From Niastella vici (GTDB taxonomy: Bacteria; Bacteroidota; Bacteroidia; Chitinophagales; Chitinophagaceae): 64,000 nucleotides of DNA. The position numbers and the translations under genes are program-made. Positions 42,638 to 51,646 of the stretch are shown here, piece after piece (the stretch's first letter is position 1; each line of letters begins with the position of its first letter). The notes under the pieces were generated by a model. The model worked only from the letters and a program-made list of their open reading frames with translations. It had not been told where the DNA came from and ran no database searches. Location of the stretch: contig NZ_LVYD01000001.1 in the NCBI RefSeq assembly GCF_002077945.1, positions 682,001-746,000 on the forward strand, read 5' to 3'.

Positions 42638-42662
42638 GGCTTCCCTTGGGAAGCCTTTTTCT
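42638..42662 (+). terminator. terminator after the outer-membrane protein gene
   Basis: GGCTTCCC and GGGAAGCC form an 8-bp stem with a two-base loop, followed by TTTTT. Confidence 0.88.
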
Positions 42663-42672
42663 TTTTATGCGA

Positions 42673-42909
42673 TCATCCGTGCGGGAATTTCTTTTTCCAG
42701 ATGCGGCTATACATGTAGATCAATGCTGCCAGGGTGCCGGCCATCCAGATATAAAAGATTATGTTGCCGATGCTGACTGAATGTTCGGGCACCAGCCAAT
42801 CATTGTAGGCGCCTATACCGATTGTAAGCGTAAGCCATAAAAATCCGGAGGAAACCGTCCAAACGATCCGTTTCAGAAAATCTTTTACATCGTCTTCCAT
42901 CTGGCTCAT
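42673..42909 (-). CDS. small two-helix membrane protein
   Basis: From ATG 42909 the protein has 78 residues (a GTG 23 codons upstream is in frame but gives an unlikely Cys/Pro-rich extension). It has an amphipathic start (MEDDVKDFLKRIVW) and two membrane segments (about 16-35 and 47-65), and ends in basic residues (RIWKKKF). No family recognised. It converges with the upstream barrel gene. Confidence 0.6.
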   Translation of the reverse strand: MSQMEDDVKDFLKRIVWTVSSGFLWLTLTIGIGAYNDWLVPEHSVSIGNIIFYIWMAGTLAALIYMYSRIWKKKFPHG

Positions 42910-43005
42910 GCGGGCTGAATTATAATAGCAAGGTAGGTAAGTTTTTAGTTTCGGGGAACAGGACCCTTGTTGGGTCACATGAGACTGCTTTACTGTAATG
43001 CTCTC

Positions 43006-43782
43006 TTAATTGATCAACAAATTCTTAAACTCAGTAGAATCGCCATTAAAAGCGTTGAAATCGACCCGGCAGAAGATCCCATTTACATGACCCTGTTCGC
43101 TGTATTGCCAAAAATGCCAGTCGCGGTAAATGCGGGGTTTTTCTTTTTGCAGGTAGTGCGCTACCCATAAAGGATAGTCATCAAATTCATCTTTCAGCAC
43201 TTGCTGATAAAAATCCACATTAGCGTATATAATGGGTCTGACCCCGTAATAATTCTCCACGGTTACCAGCCATTCCCGAACGCGTTCCCGCACTTTTGAA
43301 TAAGGCACGCCAAAGGTTTTTTCCACATCGAGCACCGGTGGTAAGTCGCCGGGTTGCAGTTCTACCGTTTTTATAAAATGTTCGGCCTGCACCTTTCCGT
43401 TCTTGGTGGCAATAAAAAAATGATAGGCGCCCCGGGCCATGCCGGCCTCTTTGGCCCTTTTCCAGTTGCGTTTATAAAAACGATCCTCACTTTCAACACC
43501 TTCGGTGGCTTTAATGAAAGAAAAGCCAAGCTTCACGCCTTCTACATCCATCGATTTTACGCTTTCCCAGTCAATGGTTTCCTGGTAACGCGATACATCT
43601 ATGCCATGAATATGATAACGGGTGGGAATTTCAATGCCAAAAGCTTCATAACGGATAAAATGAGCCCGCCTTTCCTGCCACCATTCATACACACGGAATA
43701 ATAGCATAAATACGGTCGCTGTTGCGATCAGGCCTATTAGTATTTTCCAAAAAACAATGGCTACCTTTTTTTTATTTGCCAT
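43006..43782 (-). CDS. GH25 family lysozyme (muramidase)
   Basis: The 258-residue protein has a single N-terminal membrane anchor (about 7-27) and a GH25 domain: GIDVSRYQETIDWESVK with the family's first Asp, FSFIKATEGVE, YHFF, VLDVEKTFG with the catalytic-type Asp/Glu, PIIYANVDF, and a final WHFWQYSEQG. GH25 enzymes cleave the MurNAc-beta-1,4-GlcNAc bond; membrane anchoring in the periplasm fits cell-wall turnover. It is monocistronic; a -7-like TATATTTG lies at 43800-43793 on the minus strand. Confidence 0.93.
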   Translation of the reverse strand: MANKKKVAIVFWKILIGLIATATVFMLLFRVYEWWQERRAHFIRYEAFGIEIPTRYHIHGIDVSRYQETIDWESVKSMDVEGVKLGFSFIKATEGVESEDRFYKRNWKRAKEAGMARGAYHFFIATKNGKVQAEHFIKTVELQPGDLPPVLDVEKTFGVPYSKVRERVREWLVTVENYYGVRPIIYANVDFYQQVLKDEFDDYPLWVAHYLQKEKPRIYRDWHFWQYSEQGHVNGIFCRVDFNAFNGDSTEFKNLLIN

Positions 43783-43880
43783 AATGGGTTCACAAATATA
43801 TTAGCCTTTGAACAAAGCGATGATATAATCTGTTGAAGTGGAAAATTTTAACTCTTTTAAACGATAGGGTGCTTAAAACA

Positions 43881-43910
43881 TTGTCTTTACCCCTGCGAAC
43901 CCTAATTTTA
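43881..43910 (+). promoter_or_regulatory. candidate promoter for the radical SAM gene
   Basis: TTG (43881-43883), 19 bases, TAATTTTA (43903-43910) fit the Bacteroidota pattern with one mismatch in the -7. Transcription would begin near 43916, almost at ATG 43918, so the message may be nearly leaderless. Confidence 0.4.
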
Positions 43911-43917
43911 CACTTCT

Positions 43918-44949
43918 ATGCCCGCAATTAACTGGCACGATAGTTTCAATTTATTATCGAGGTTAACACCCCGCCGGGTATGGAATGCCGGAAAGGTATT
44001 AAGCAGCTATTATATTAGCAAAATTTCCGGCAAACCTGTACAATGGGGGTACCCGATATCTATCTCATTCGAGCCTACCACTTCCTGCAACCTGCGTTGT
44101 CCGGAATGTCCCAGTGGTTTACGGGCGTTTACCCGCCCCACAGGGATGTTACAGAAAGATTTTTTCAGCGATACCATTGACCAGTTATCCAGGGACCTGC
44201 TGTACCTCGTCTTTTATTTCCAGGGCGAACCGTACCTCAATCCGGGGTTTCTCGATATGGTGAAATATGCAAGTGGTAAGGGTATTTATACGGCTACTTC
44301 AACCAATGCACATTACCTTACCGAAGAAAATGCCCGCAAAACGGTGGAAAGCGGGCTCGACCGCCTGATCATTTCCATCGATGGCACTACCCAGGACGTG
44401 TACCAGCAATACCGCGTGGGTGGAAAATTGAATAAAGTACTTGAAGGGGCGCGCAATATTGTAAAGTGGAAAAAGGAATTGAAAAGCAAAACGCCGTTTG
44501 TGTTCTTCCAGTTCCTGGTAGTAAAACCAAACGAGCACCAGATTGAGGATATCAAACGCCTGGCAAAAGAGATCGGGGTCGATGAAGTACGGTTCAAAAC
44601 AGCCCAGGTATACGATTATGAGAACGATCCCAACAAGCTGATACCGACCATTGAAAAATACAGCCGCTACCGCAAGAACAAACAGGGTGAAATGGAAATC
44701 AGGAACGCCCTGCAGAACCATTGCTGGCGCTTATGGCATGCAACGGTAATTAGCTGGGATGGATTGGTAGTGCCCTGCTGTTTTGATAAAGATGCCCAAC
44801 ATACGCTGGGCGACCTGAAAGGAAAAAGCTTCAAGGAAGTTTGGCATAACGATAAGTATAAGCGATTCAGGGAACAGGTGCTGATGGGACGAAAAAATAT
44901 TGATATTTGCGCCAATTGCAGTGAAGGTACCAGAGTATGGGGCGATTGA
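43918..44949 (+). CDS. radical SAM/SPASM domain protein
   Basis: The 343-residue protein has the radical SAM motif CX3CX2C at Cys57, Cys61 and Cys64 (TTSCNLRCPECP), binding a [4Fe-4S] cluster that cleaves S-adenosylmethionine. A C-terminal SPASM region has Cys at HCWRLWH, VVPCCFD and DICANC, enough for one or two auxiliary clusters. The N-terminal 40 residues are a helical extension. SPASM proteins modify peptides or sugars, often RiPP precursors, but no short precursor gene was found next to it. Possible cellular role unknown. Confidence 0.92.
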   Translation: MPAINWHDSFNLLSRLTPRRVWNAGKVLSSYYISKISGKPVQWGYPISISFEPTTSCNLRCPECPSGLRAFTRPTGMLQKDFFSDTIDQLSRDLLYLVFYFQGEPYLNPGFLDMVKYASGKGIYTATSTNAHYLTEENARKTVESGLDRLIISIDGTTQDVYQQYRVGGKLNKVLEGARNIVKWKKELKSKTPFVFFQFLVVKPNEHQIEDIKRLAKEIGVDEVRFKTAQVYDYENDPNKLIPTIEKYSRYRKNKQGEMEIRNALQNHCWRLWHATVISWDGLVVPCCFDKDAQHTLGDLKGKSFKEVWHNDKYKRFREQVLMGRKNIDICANCSEGTRVWGD

Positions 44950-45507
44950 TTATAGGAAATTCCTTACCGGCGGCAAGAAAAGTATATAAAGTGATGGGAA
45001 TGTTTATGATGGATCACCGTACGCAGCGATTTCACCTTAACTTGCATGGCGTAAAATTTTTGTCAGCTGAAATGCGGAGAATAAGGATTGAAAATTGTCA
45101 AAGGAATTAGAAAAACTGTAATTTCGAAAAACAAAATAGGTTTAGCAGAACAATAATAACCGATCGGACAGTAGACCAGACCAACAACCCCTAAACAATT
45201 CGCCAGCTGGCGAAGCCCAACGTAGAAAAATACCGGAGACCAGCATTAAGTGTCCTAAACCTCATCCTCCCCATACCTGACCGCAGAACAAGTTAAACTG
45301 ATAAGCACATGTCCTTGTCTGCCTCTCTTTGTAGCCGGTTACCACATCAGCCTGAAACCATTCATGATTGGTTGAATGGATCTTCAGAAGCATCTGTTAT
45401 GTTGCCTCAAACGCATCATAAGTTCAGCATTTTTATGCAAACACGGCCGCCCCGCCCCTAATTATCTGTTTTGATTAAATAACAAATAATAACCTCTGTG
45501 CAGAGCC
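44950..45507. other. 558-bp intergenic region, no gene seen
   Basis: No credible open frame. It contains a perfect 16-bp palindrome at 45199-45214 and, immediately before the MarR start, an inverted CTCTG/CAGAG with a two-base spacer (45494-45505) that may be an operator or may limit ribosome access. Confidence 0.5.
45199..45214. repeat. perfect 16-bp palindrome
   Basis: TTCGCCAGCTGGCGAA reads the same on both strands. It resembles the REP-like palindrome at 41621-41640. Confidence 0.7.
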
Positions 45508-45960
45508 ATGAGTATAGAAAGAGATATACAACAATCGAAATTCAGGAATGAGTATCACAAAACAGTGGTCAATCTTATTTTCACGTACAATTGGATAACA
45601 GAAAAGACCAAGCAGTTTTTTGAAAAAGGAGATATAACTTCCCAGCAGTATAATATCCTCCGCATTTTGCGGGGCGCCGGGAAGCCCTTATCGACCTTGC
45701 AGATCCGACAACGGATGTTGGATAAAATGAGCGATACCAGCCGCATTGTAGACAGGCTGGTAAAAAAGGAACTGGTACAAAAAGTAATTTGTAAAACCGA
45801 CCGGCGGCTGGTAGACGTTACCATTACCGATACGGGTTTACAGTTGCTCGATCAGCTCGACAGTTATAATGAGCAAATGGATCTGATGCTCGGTAACCTG
45901 AGTGAAGAAGATGCAAAAATGTTAAATCATTTACTTGATAAAATAAGAAGTTCAGAATAA
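45508..45960 (+). CDS. MarR family transcriptional regulator
   Basis: The 150-residue protein has a MarR winged helix-turn-helix: ITSQQYNILRILRGAG, the recognition region STLQIRQRMLDKMSDTSRIVDRLVKKELV and the wing KTDRRLVDVTITDTG. A C-terminal helix gives the dimer interface. It should bind a palindrome as a dimer and respond to a small phenolic or oxidant ligand. The 42-base gap to the glycosidase gene at 46003 suggests an operon. The short inverted repeat before its start may be its own operator. Confidence 0.92.
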   Translation: MSIERDIQQSKFRNEYHKTVVNLIFTYNWITEKTKQFFEKGDITSQQYNILRILRGAGKPLSTLQIRQRMLDKMSDTSRIVDRLVKKELVQKVICKTDRRLVDVTITDTGLQLLDQLDSYNEQMDLMLGNLSEEDAKMLNHLLDKIRSSE

Positions 45961-46002
45961 CCGTACTTTGTATAACAACATCCGTTAATCTTTAATCCGA
46001 AT

Positions 46003-47574
46003 ATGAAAAGAACTGCGAGCCTGTTTGTAGTGGCCTGTTTTATAGTGTTTAATGTAGTAGCGCAACCCAAATATGAATTCAGGGCTGCATGGATTGCTAC
46101 TGTAGACAACATCGACTGGCCTACAAAGGGGAATTACAATACCGAAAGTCAGAAAGCAGAATACATTCAGCTGCTTGAAATGCATAAGCGGAACGGCCTT
46201 AACGCCGTTATCGTTCAGGTACGCCCCTGTGCCGATGCGTTCTATCCCTCGCAATATGAACCCTGGAGCCAATGGCTTACCGGTAAGCAGGGCAAGGCCC
46301 CGGTTCCCTATTATGATCCCCTGGCATTTATGATCGAGGAAGCGCACAAACGCGGCATGGAATTTCACGCCTGGTGCAATCCTTACCGCGCCGAATTTGC
46401 CATTGGAAAATCGTCCATTGCAGCCAACCATATTACCCGCCTGCACCCCGAGTGGTTCCTGAGTTATGCCGGCACCCGTTATTTTGATCCTGGTAATAAA
46501 GAAGCACAAAACTATGTGGTGAATGTTATTCGCGACATCGTTAGCCGTTACGATATAGATGCCATTCACTTTGATGATTATTTCTATCCATACCCCGAAG
46601 GCAATAAAGATTTTCCTGATAAGGAGTCGTACCAGAAATATGGCAATGGAATGGACATCGGCGACTGGCGCCGCAGCAATACCGATTCTATCATCTTCAA
46701 GCTGAGCAATGCCATCAAGGAAGAGAACCGCTTATGCCGGTTCGGCATTTCGCCCTTCGCCATCTGGCGCAACAAAAGTCAGGACCCCGAAGGCAGCGAA
46801 ACAAAGGCCCTCACAAATTATGGCGAACTGTATGCCGATATCCTGCTTTGGTTAAAGAACGGCTGGATCGATTATGTAGCGCCCCAGATCTATTTCGAAT
46901 TCGGTCATCCCCGGGCCGCGTATGAAGTGTTGCTCGACTGGTGGGCGAAGCATAGTTATGGCCGGCATTGTTATATTGGAATTGGTATTTTTAAAGCCGG
47001 TTCCACCCCCGCCTGGCGCGATAAAACGCAATTGCCCCGCCAAATACAGGCTATGCGCAAATACCCTGAAATACAGGGCGCTATTTACTTCAGCACCCAG
47101 TCATTTGTAAAAAATCCATTAGGCTGGAACGATAGCCTGCGCTATAATTATTATAAAGAACCGGCCATGATACCCGCCATGCCCTGGATCGATTCTGTGC
47201 GGCCTGCAACGCCTGATGTGGTATCCATAAAACCGGTTGACACCGTACTGCGCATTGAGGTGGTAAAAACACCCGGCGAAACAAAAAAGATAAAATGTTA
47301 CCGTCTGTACGCCTGTTATAATGAAGCGTACAATAACAACAACTTCTATAATTCCCAATTGATAGGCAGCCGGTTCGATTCGTGCGACAGCTGTGTTTTT
47401 TATGCGCCGCTGCGAAATGATAAGAAGTTTGTACGGTTCTATGTAACCTGTCTCGATGATGAGAATAATGAAAGCAAACCTTACCCCAACTGGCCTATTA
47501 AGCTGGAGGCGGTGAAGGTTGACAGATTGGGCTGGACGGTGAGCAAAGAAGCAACTACCGCTTCAACGAATTAA
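46003..47574 (+). CDS. GHL10/DUF187-type glycoside hydrolase, exported
   Basis: The 523-residue protein has a signal peptide (to about VVAQ) and a GHL10 (PF02638-type) TIM barrel: FRAAWIATVDNIDWPTK, GLNAVIVQVRPCADAFYPS, GMEFHAWCNPYRAEF, DAIHFDDYFYPYP, FGISPFAIWRN and IDYVAPQIYFEFG. Asp and Glu residues in these segments are the likely catalytic set. Relatives are periplasmic or surface glycosidases, some acting on peptidoglycan. The tail after about 395 (TKKIKCYRLYACYNEA) may be a small beta-sandwich. It may be cotranscribed with the MarR gene. Confidence 0.9.
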   Translation: MKRTASLFVVACFIVFNVVAQPKYEFRAAWIATVDNIDWPTKGNYNTESQKAEYIQLLEMHKRNGLNAVIVQVRPCADAFYPSQYEPWSQWLTGKQGKAPVPYYDPLAFMIEEAHKRGMEFHAWCNPYRAEFAIGKSSIAANHITRLHPEWFLSYAGTRYFDPGNKEAQNYVVNVIRDIVSRYDIDAIHFDDYFYPYPEGNKDFPDKESYQKYGNGMDIGDWRRSNTDSIIFKLSNAIKEENRLCRFGISPFAIWRNKSQDPEGSETKALTNYGELYADILLWLKNGWIDYVAPQIYFEFGHPRAAYEVLLDWWAKHSYGRHCYIGIGIFKAGSTPAWRDKTQLPRQIQAMRKYPEIQGAIYFSTQSFVKNPLGWNDSLRYNYYKEPAMIPAMPWIDSVRPATPDVVSIKPVDTVLRIEVVKTPGETKKIKCYRLYACYNEAYNNNNFYNSQLIGSRFDSCDSCVFYAPLRNDKKFVRFYVTCLDDENNESKPYPNWPIKLEAVKVDRLGWTVSKEATTASTN

Positions 47575-47582
47575 CCCCCGGC

Positions 47583-47594
47583 CCCCTAAAGGGG
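47583..47594. repeat. 12-bp inverted repeat
   Basis: CCCCTAAAGGGG occurs just after the glycosidase stop codon; the CCCC/GGGG arms flank TAAA. Confidence 0.5.
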
Positions 47595-47666
47595 TGAAGG
47601 AAATTCCAGATCTCAGCGTGTGCCCTATAAGTGGGCTCCGGAAATAGAAAAAAGGATTAAAGATAG

Positions 47667-47696
47667 GAGGCTTCCCCCTGGGGAGCCTCTTTTTTT
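47667..47696 (+). terminator. terminator of the glycosidase gene
   Basis: GAGGCTTCCCC and GGGGAGCCTC (one bulge) form a strong hairpin followed by seven T. It lies within the long open frame that leads into the aminotransferase, which argues that translation of that gene starts later. Confidence 0.9.
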
Positions 47697-47771
47697 GGCC
47701 GGCTATGAACTGTTTTCAACTGGTACCCTTACAGTTACACAAACCGGATCACCACTGTCACCCGATTTTTC

Positions 47772-47779
47772 TACCTTTG
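47772..47779 (+). promoter_or_regulatory. -7 element for the DegT gene
   Basis: TACCTTTG matches TAnnTTTG exactly; the start would be near 47785, giving a 33-nt leader to ATG 47818. A good -33 element is not visible. Confidence 0.45.
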
Positions 47780-47817
47780 CTCACCATAACAAACATCAAA
47801 CACTAAACAAATTCAAT

Positions 47818-49035
47818 ATGCCTGGCTTTGAACTATTTGGCAGCGAAGAACGCAAACAAGTAAATGATGTACTTGAAACCGGGATCCTGATGCGGTTTGG
47901 CTTCGATGCAGCCCGCAAGGGGATCTGGAAAGCAAAAGAACTGGAAGCTGCCATCAGCAAAAAATTTGATTGTACCTATACCCACCTGGTATCGAGCGGA
48001 ACCACCGCCCTAACCACCGTATTAAGCGCGTTGGGCATTGGCTACGGCGATGAGGTAATTATGCCCACTTTCACTTTTGTGGCCAGTTTTGAGGCCATCA
48101 TCAGCGTGGGGGCCCTGCCGGTACTGGTTGATGTGGATGATACCCTCACTATGGACCCTGCGGCTGTTCGCAAAGCCATTACCTCCAAAACAAAATGCGT
48201 AATGCCCGTTCATATGTGCGGCGCACAGGCCGATCTGGATGCCCTGCAACAGATCTGTAAAGAACATAAACTGATCCTGCTCGAAGATGCCTGCCAAAGC
48301 TTTGGCGCAACCTATAAAGGAAAATACCTGGGTACCATCGGCGATGCCGGTTGTTATTCATTCGACTTTGTAAAGATCGTTACCTGTGGTGAAGGTGGCG
48401 CCATTGTAACCAACCGCAAAGATGTATATATCAACAGCGATGGTTTCAGTGATCATGGTCACGACCATATAGGTGTTGACCGCGGCGCCGATCTGCATCC
48501 GTTCCTGGGTTATAATTTCCGCATCTCTGAATTGCATGCTGCGGTGGGCCTTGCGCAATTCAACCGCCTCGAAGAATTTTTGACCAAACAACGCGCCGGT
48601 CATGCGCAATTGAAAGCCATCTTATCGCAAGTGCCTGAGATCAGCTTCCGCCGCGTGCTCGATGAAGCCGGTGACAGCTGCACTTTCTTAAGCTGGTTCC
48701 TGCCAACAACTGAATTAACGGAGGCGGTAGTGACCGAATTGAAAGCCCAGAATAGCTGGGGCGGTAATTTCTACTGGTTCGATCACAACTGGCATTACAT
48801 TCGCAAATGGGAGCACCTGAAAAAAGGCGTTACTCTCAATGCGCTGCATCCCGAATACAAAGCCGCCATTCTGCAACAAGCCAATAAAGATTTTTCGGCC
48901 AGTGACGCCATAATGAGCCGTGGTATTAGTACCCAGGTCGCATTGCTGCCTACCGAACAGCAGGTGAAAGAAAAGGGCGAGAAAATAGTGGCTGCCGTAA
49001 AGAAAGTACTGGCTGCACAAAAGATATCTGCCTGA
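47818..49035 (+). CDS. DegT/DnrJ/EryC1/StrS family aminotransferase
   Basis: The start is ATG 47818 (405 residues): the open frame continues upstream to 47620, but that part contains a terminator and promoter. The protein has the PLP-enzyme fold of the DegT family: GTTALTTVLSALGIGYGDEVIMP, DACQSFGATYKGKY, and the PLP-lysine motif FDFVKIVTCGEGG with Lys186 as the predicted Schiff-base residue. DegT enzymes transfer an amino group, usually to keto-sugars for surface glycans. No other nucleotide-sugar gene is adjacent, so the substrate is unknown. Confidence 0.9.
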   Translation: MPGFELFGSEERKQVNDVLETGILMRFGFDAARKGIWKAKELEAAISKKFDCTYTHLVSSGTTALTTVLSALGIGYGDEVIMPTFTFVASFEAIISVGALPVLVDVDDTLTMDPAAVRKAITSKTKCVMPVHMCGAQADLDALQQICKEHKLILLEDACQSFGATYKGKYLGTIGDAGCYSFDFVKIVTCGEGGAIVTNRKDVYINSDGFSDHGHDHIGVDRGADLHPFLGYNFRISELHAAVGLAQFNRLEEFLTKQRAGHAQLKAILSQVPEISFRRVLDEAGDSCTFLSWFLPTTELTEAVVTELKAQNSWGGNFYWFDHNWHYIRKWEHLKKGVTLNALHPEYKAAILQQANKDFSASDAIMSRGISTQVALLPTEQQVKEKGEKIVAAVKKVLAAQKISA

Positions 49036-49141
49036 TAATAATTTAAATTACCGGCATAGCGTTTAGAAGATGGTGCTGCCAGCTGTGGCGGGATCGTCTT
49101 CTAAACCTTTTGAATAGTTGAAAAACCTGCGTTTTTTTAAA

Positions 49142-49672
49142 ATGAAAAGAACCGACTTCGCTATAAGAACAAACCTGTTCATTTGCCTCGGTGCATTCAT
49201 CGTACTTATTGGTTGTAAAAGCCAGGATGCCCCGGCCGAAGGGCTCAGCGGTAATGTGGGCGATAGTACCCGCAAAGCGCAGGACCGCCTCGACAGCCTT
49301 AGAAAGACCCATTATTTAAATAACGACCTCTCGATCATTTTCCTGGATGCCACTTCCTGGATCATGAAAACGCAAATGGATTTAACCAGGGCCGAAATGG
49401 CCGGCAATAAAAAAGAAATGGTCGATAGCCTGGTCATCAACAGTACGAAGGGCGATACTTTATACCTGGTATTGCGCCGCATGTATGAGGCCGGCGCCGT
49501 GTATGCCGAATCGTATACCGAAAAAGATCAGTACAGGGCTATGCGGGAACCCGACAGCTCGAAATTATGGCTTCAGAAATATTTTAAGGAAAGCACCCCG
49601 AAAGAGGCACTCAAGACATTAGATAAGTTTCAGAACGATGTTACTGTGATCAATAAAATAGTGAGAAAGTAA
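49142..49672 (+). CDS. lipoprotein of unknown function
   Basis: From ATG 49142 the protein has 176 residues. It has a lipoprotein signal ending LIGC (about Cys22), a short Asp/Ala/Pro linker and a helical mature region (STRKAQDRLDSLRKTH to the end) without recognised domain. An upstream TTG at 49118 is in frame and is not used. It converges with the exported protein at 49674, whose stop codon lies one base away. Confidence 0.8.
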   Translation: MKRTDFAIRTNLFICLGAFIVLIGCKSQDAPAEGLSGNVGDSTRKAQDRLDSLRKTHYLNNDLSIIFLDATSWIMKTQMDLTRAEMAGNKKEMVDSLVINSTKGDTLYLVLRRMYEAGAVYAESYTEKDQYRAMREPDSSKLWLQKYFKESTPKEALKTLDKFQNDVTVINKIVRK

Positions 49673-49673
49673 C

Positions 49674-50045
49674 CTATTTCCCTTCCAGTTTATTTACATA
49701 CTCCAGCGACCCCAACCGCAACCTGAGCGGAATGCGGGTGGTTTTTTCGAACTGCAGTTCCTTTTTACAGAAATAGCCAAACTGTAGCGTATATAAATTA
49801 TTATCTATAATAGTAAGGGTTGCCGGCCGGGGGAAAGCCGGCTTAATACCTATTTTATATTGATTTAACAGCTGAAAACCAGTTGTTGGTAACTTTTTGG
49901 GTAAATTATACACAGAAACCGGGGCCACCCGGGCTGGTGAAAAAAGCACCTGCCGCGATGTTATATTTACCTGGTTTTGAGCCGAAATAATCCCCGATTG
50001 GAAACAAAAAACCGCAAAGGCAATAATTTTATAAAATCGTTTCAT
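49674..50045 (-). CDS. exported protein of unknown function
   Basis: The 123-residue protein has a signal peptide (to about IISAQ), then a Pro/Leu-rich basic region ([19 protein letters not shown]) and a beta-rich C-terminus. No family recognised. It is divergent from rpoN 104 bases away and convergent with the lipoprotein gene. Confidence 0.65.
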   Translation of the reverse strand: MKRFYKIIAFAVFCFQSGIISAQNQVNITSRQVLFSPARVAPVSVYNLPKKLPTTGFQLLNQYKIGIKPAFPRPATLTIIDNNLYTLQFGYFCKKELQFEKTTRIPLRLRLGSLEYVNKLEGK

Positions 50046-50091
50046 TACGTTGATTACATTTGTCTGTAAATTTACGGCCTGATTTTTGTGG

Positions 50092-50120
50092 TTGCCGCGA
50101 ATTTTTTAAAAATATTTTTG
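50092..50120 (+). promoter_or_regulatory. candidate promoter for rpoN
   Basis: TATTTTTG (50113-50120) matches TAnnTTTG exactly. A TTG at 50092-50094 is 18 bases upstream, slightly shorter than the usual 19-21. Transcription would begin near 50126. Confidence 0.45.
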
Positions 50121-50149
50121 GCGACTAACTGATTAAAATATTGACGCAC

Positions 50150-51637
50150 ATGGCATTGAGTCAAAGTTTACAGCAAAAGCTATTACAAAAACTTTCTCCA
50201 CAGCAGATTCAGCTGATGAAACTGCTGCAGGTGCCTACCGCTAATTTGGAAGAACGGATCAAAGAAGAACTGGAAGAGAATCCGGCTTTGGAAGTGTCTG
50301 AAGAAAATCACGACGAATATGATAATGAGACGAAGGATGAATTCGACAGCAGCGATGAAGAGGATTTTGATGTAGATGGCAGTGAAGATGAGTACGATAA
50401 TATAGACATTAGCGAATACGTAGGCGATGAAGATGGCGAAATTGCTGATTACAAATTGCGGGATGATAACTATCCCGAATTGGATGACAAAAAAGTAGTT
50501 CCATACAAAATTGAAACGTCTTTTCATGAACACCTGCTTGGCCAGTTGGGCATGCTGAAGATGAGCGATAATGAACGCCGGATCGCAGAACAGATCGTAG
50601 GCAGTATTGACGATGATGGATACCTGCGCCGCGAAACAGCAGCCATTGTTGATGACCTTGCGTTCAGGCAAAACATTGAGACCAACGAACAGGAAGTAGA
50701 AAAAGTGATCAGGCTGGTGCAACAGTTTGACCCACCCGGCGTATGCGCCCGCGATCTGCAGGAATGTTTGTTATTACAGTTGGCCCGCCAGCAGCGTGAA
50801 GGCAGAAATGTTGACAAAGCGATAGACGTGCTAACCGATTACTTTGATGAATTCACCAAAAAGCACTACGATAAAATTCAGCGGGGCCTTAACCTCGATG
50901 ACGATGCTTTGAAGGATGTGATTGGCCACATTATTCGCCTTACGCCCAAGCCCGGCGGTAACCATGCCGATATCAACAAAGCGGAAAGTTATGTAGTGCC
51001 CGATTTCTTTGTATACAACAACGGCGGCAAGCTCGAGCTTACCCTTAACTCAAAGAACGCGCCCGACCTGCGCATCAGTGAAGGCTATCGCGATATGCTG
51101 CGCGAATACGATAAAGGCAGCAAGAAAGATAAACGGCAGAAAGAAGCGATCCTGTTCATAAAGCAGAAGATAGATGCGGCCAAGTGGTTTATTGATGCCA
51201 TTAAACAGCGGCAGCATACCCTCAGCAGTGTAATGGAAACCATCATGAGCTATCAACGGGACTTCTTCCTTACTGGTGATGAAACCACGCTGAAGCCCAT
51301 GATCCTGAAAGATATTGCCGAACGTACCGGCCTCGATATTTCGACTGTAAGCCGCGTGGCCAACAGCAAATTTGTACAAACAGAGTTCGGCACTTACCGC
51401 TTGAAATTCTTCTTCAGCGAATCGCTTAGTACCGATAGTGGCGAGGAAGTATCGACCCGCGAGGTAAAGAAGATCCTCAGCGACCTCATAGAAGGGGAAA
51501 GCAAAAAGAAACCGTTGAGCGACGAAAAACTCACCGAGCTATTGCAGGAAAAAGGTTATAATATTGCACGCCGAACAGTGGCCAAATACCGCGAACAACT
51601 GAATATTCCGGTAGCCCGGTTACGGAAAGAACTGTAA
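50150..51637 (+). CDS. rpoN: RNA polymerase sigma-54 factor
   Basis: ATG 50150 (495 residues) is used; a TTG three codons earlier is in frame. Region I (about 1-50) has the Gln/Leu-rich SQSLQQKLLQKLSPQQIQLMKLLQVP. It is followed by a very acidic linker (about 55-115), the core-binding region, and the DNA-binding part with SRVANSKFVQTEFGTYRLKFFFSE and the RpoN box ARRTVAKYREQL near the C-terminus. Sigma-54 recognises -24/-12 promoters and needs AAA+ activators. The gene is followed after 9 bases by a membrane-protein gene. Confidence 0.95.
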   Translation: MALSQSLQQKLLQKLSPQQIQLMKLLQVPTANLEERIKEELEENPALEVSEENHDEYDNETKDEFDSSDEEDFDVDGSEDEYDNIDISEYVGDEDGEIADYKLRDDNYPELDDKKVVPYKIETSFHEHLLGQLGMLKMSDNERRIAEQIVGSIDDDGYLRRETAAIVDDLAFRQNIETNEQEVEKVIRLVQQFDPPGVCARDLQECLLLQLARQQREGRNVDKAIDVLTDYFDEFTKKHYDKIQRGLNLDDDALKDVIGHIIRLTPKPGGNHADINKAESYVVPDFFVYNNGGKLELTLNSKNAPDLRISEGYRDMLREYDKGSKKDKRQKEAILFIKQKIDAAKWFIDAIKQRQHTLSSVMETIMSYQRDFFLTGDETTLKPMILKDIAERTGLDISTVSRVANSKFVQTEFGTYRLKFFFSESLSTDSGEEVSTREVKKILSDLIEGESKKKPLSDEKLTELLQEKGYNIARRTVAKYREQLNIPVARLRKEL

Positions 51638-51646
51638 TAGCAAGCT

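Noticed and set aside
47620-47817. N-terminal extension of the DegT aminotransferase
   Set aside because: It contains the terminator of the upstream gene (47667-47696) and an exact -7 element (47772-47779), and has no family resemblance.
49062-49105. Possible terminator with TTTAGAAGA/TCTTCTAAA arms after the aminotransferase
   Set aside because: The arms pair, but the loop is 26 bases and only a short T-run follows; not strong enough to list as a feature.
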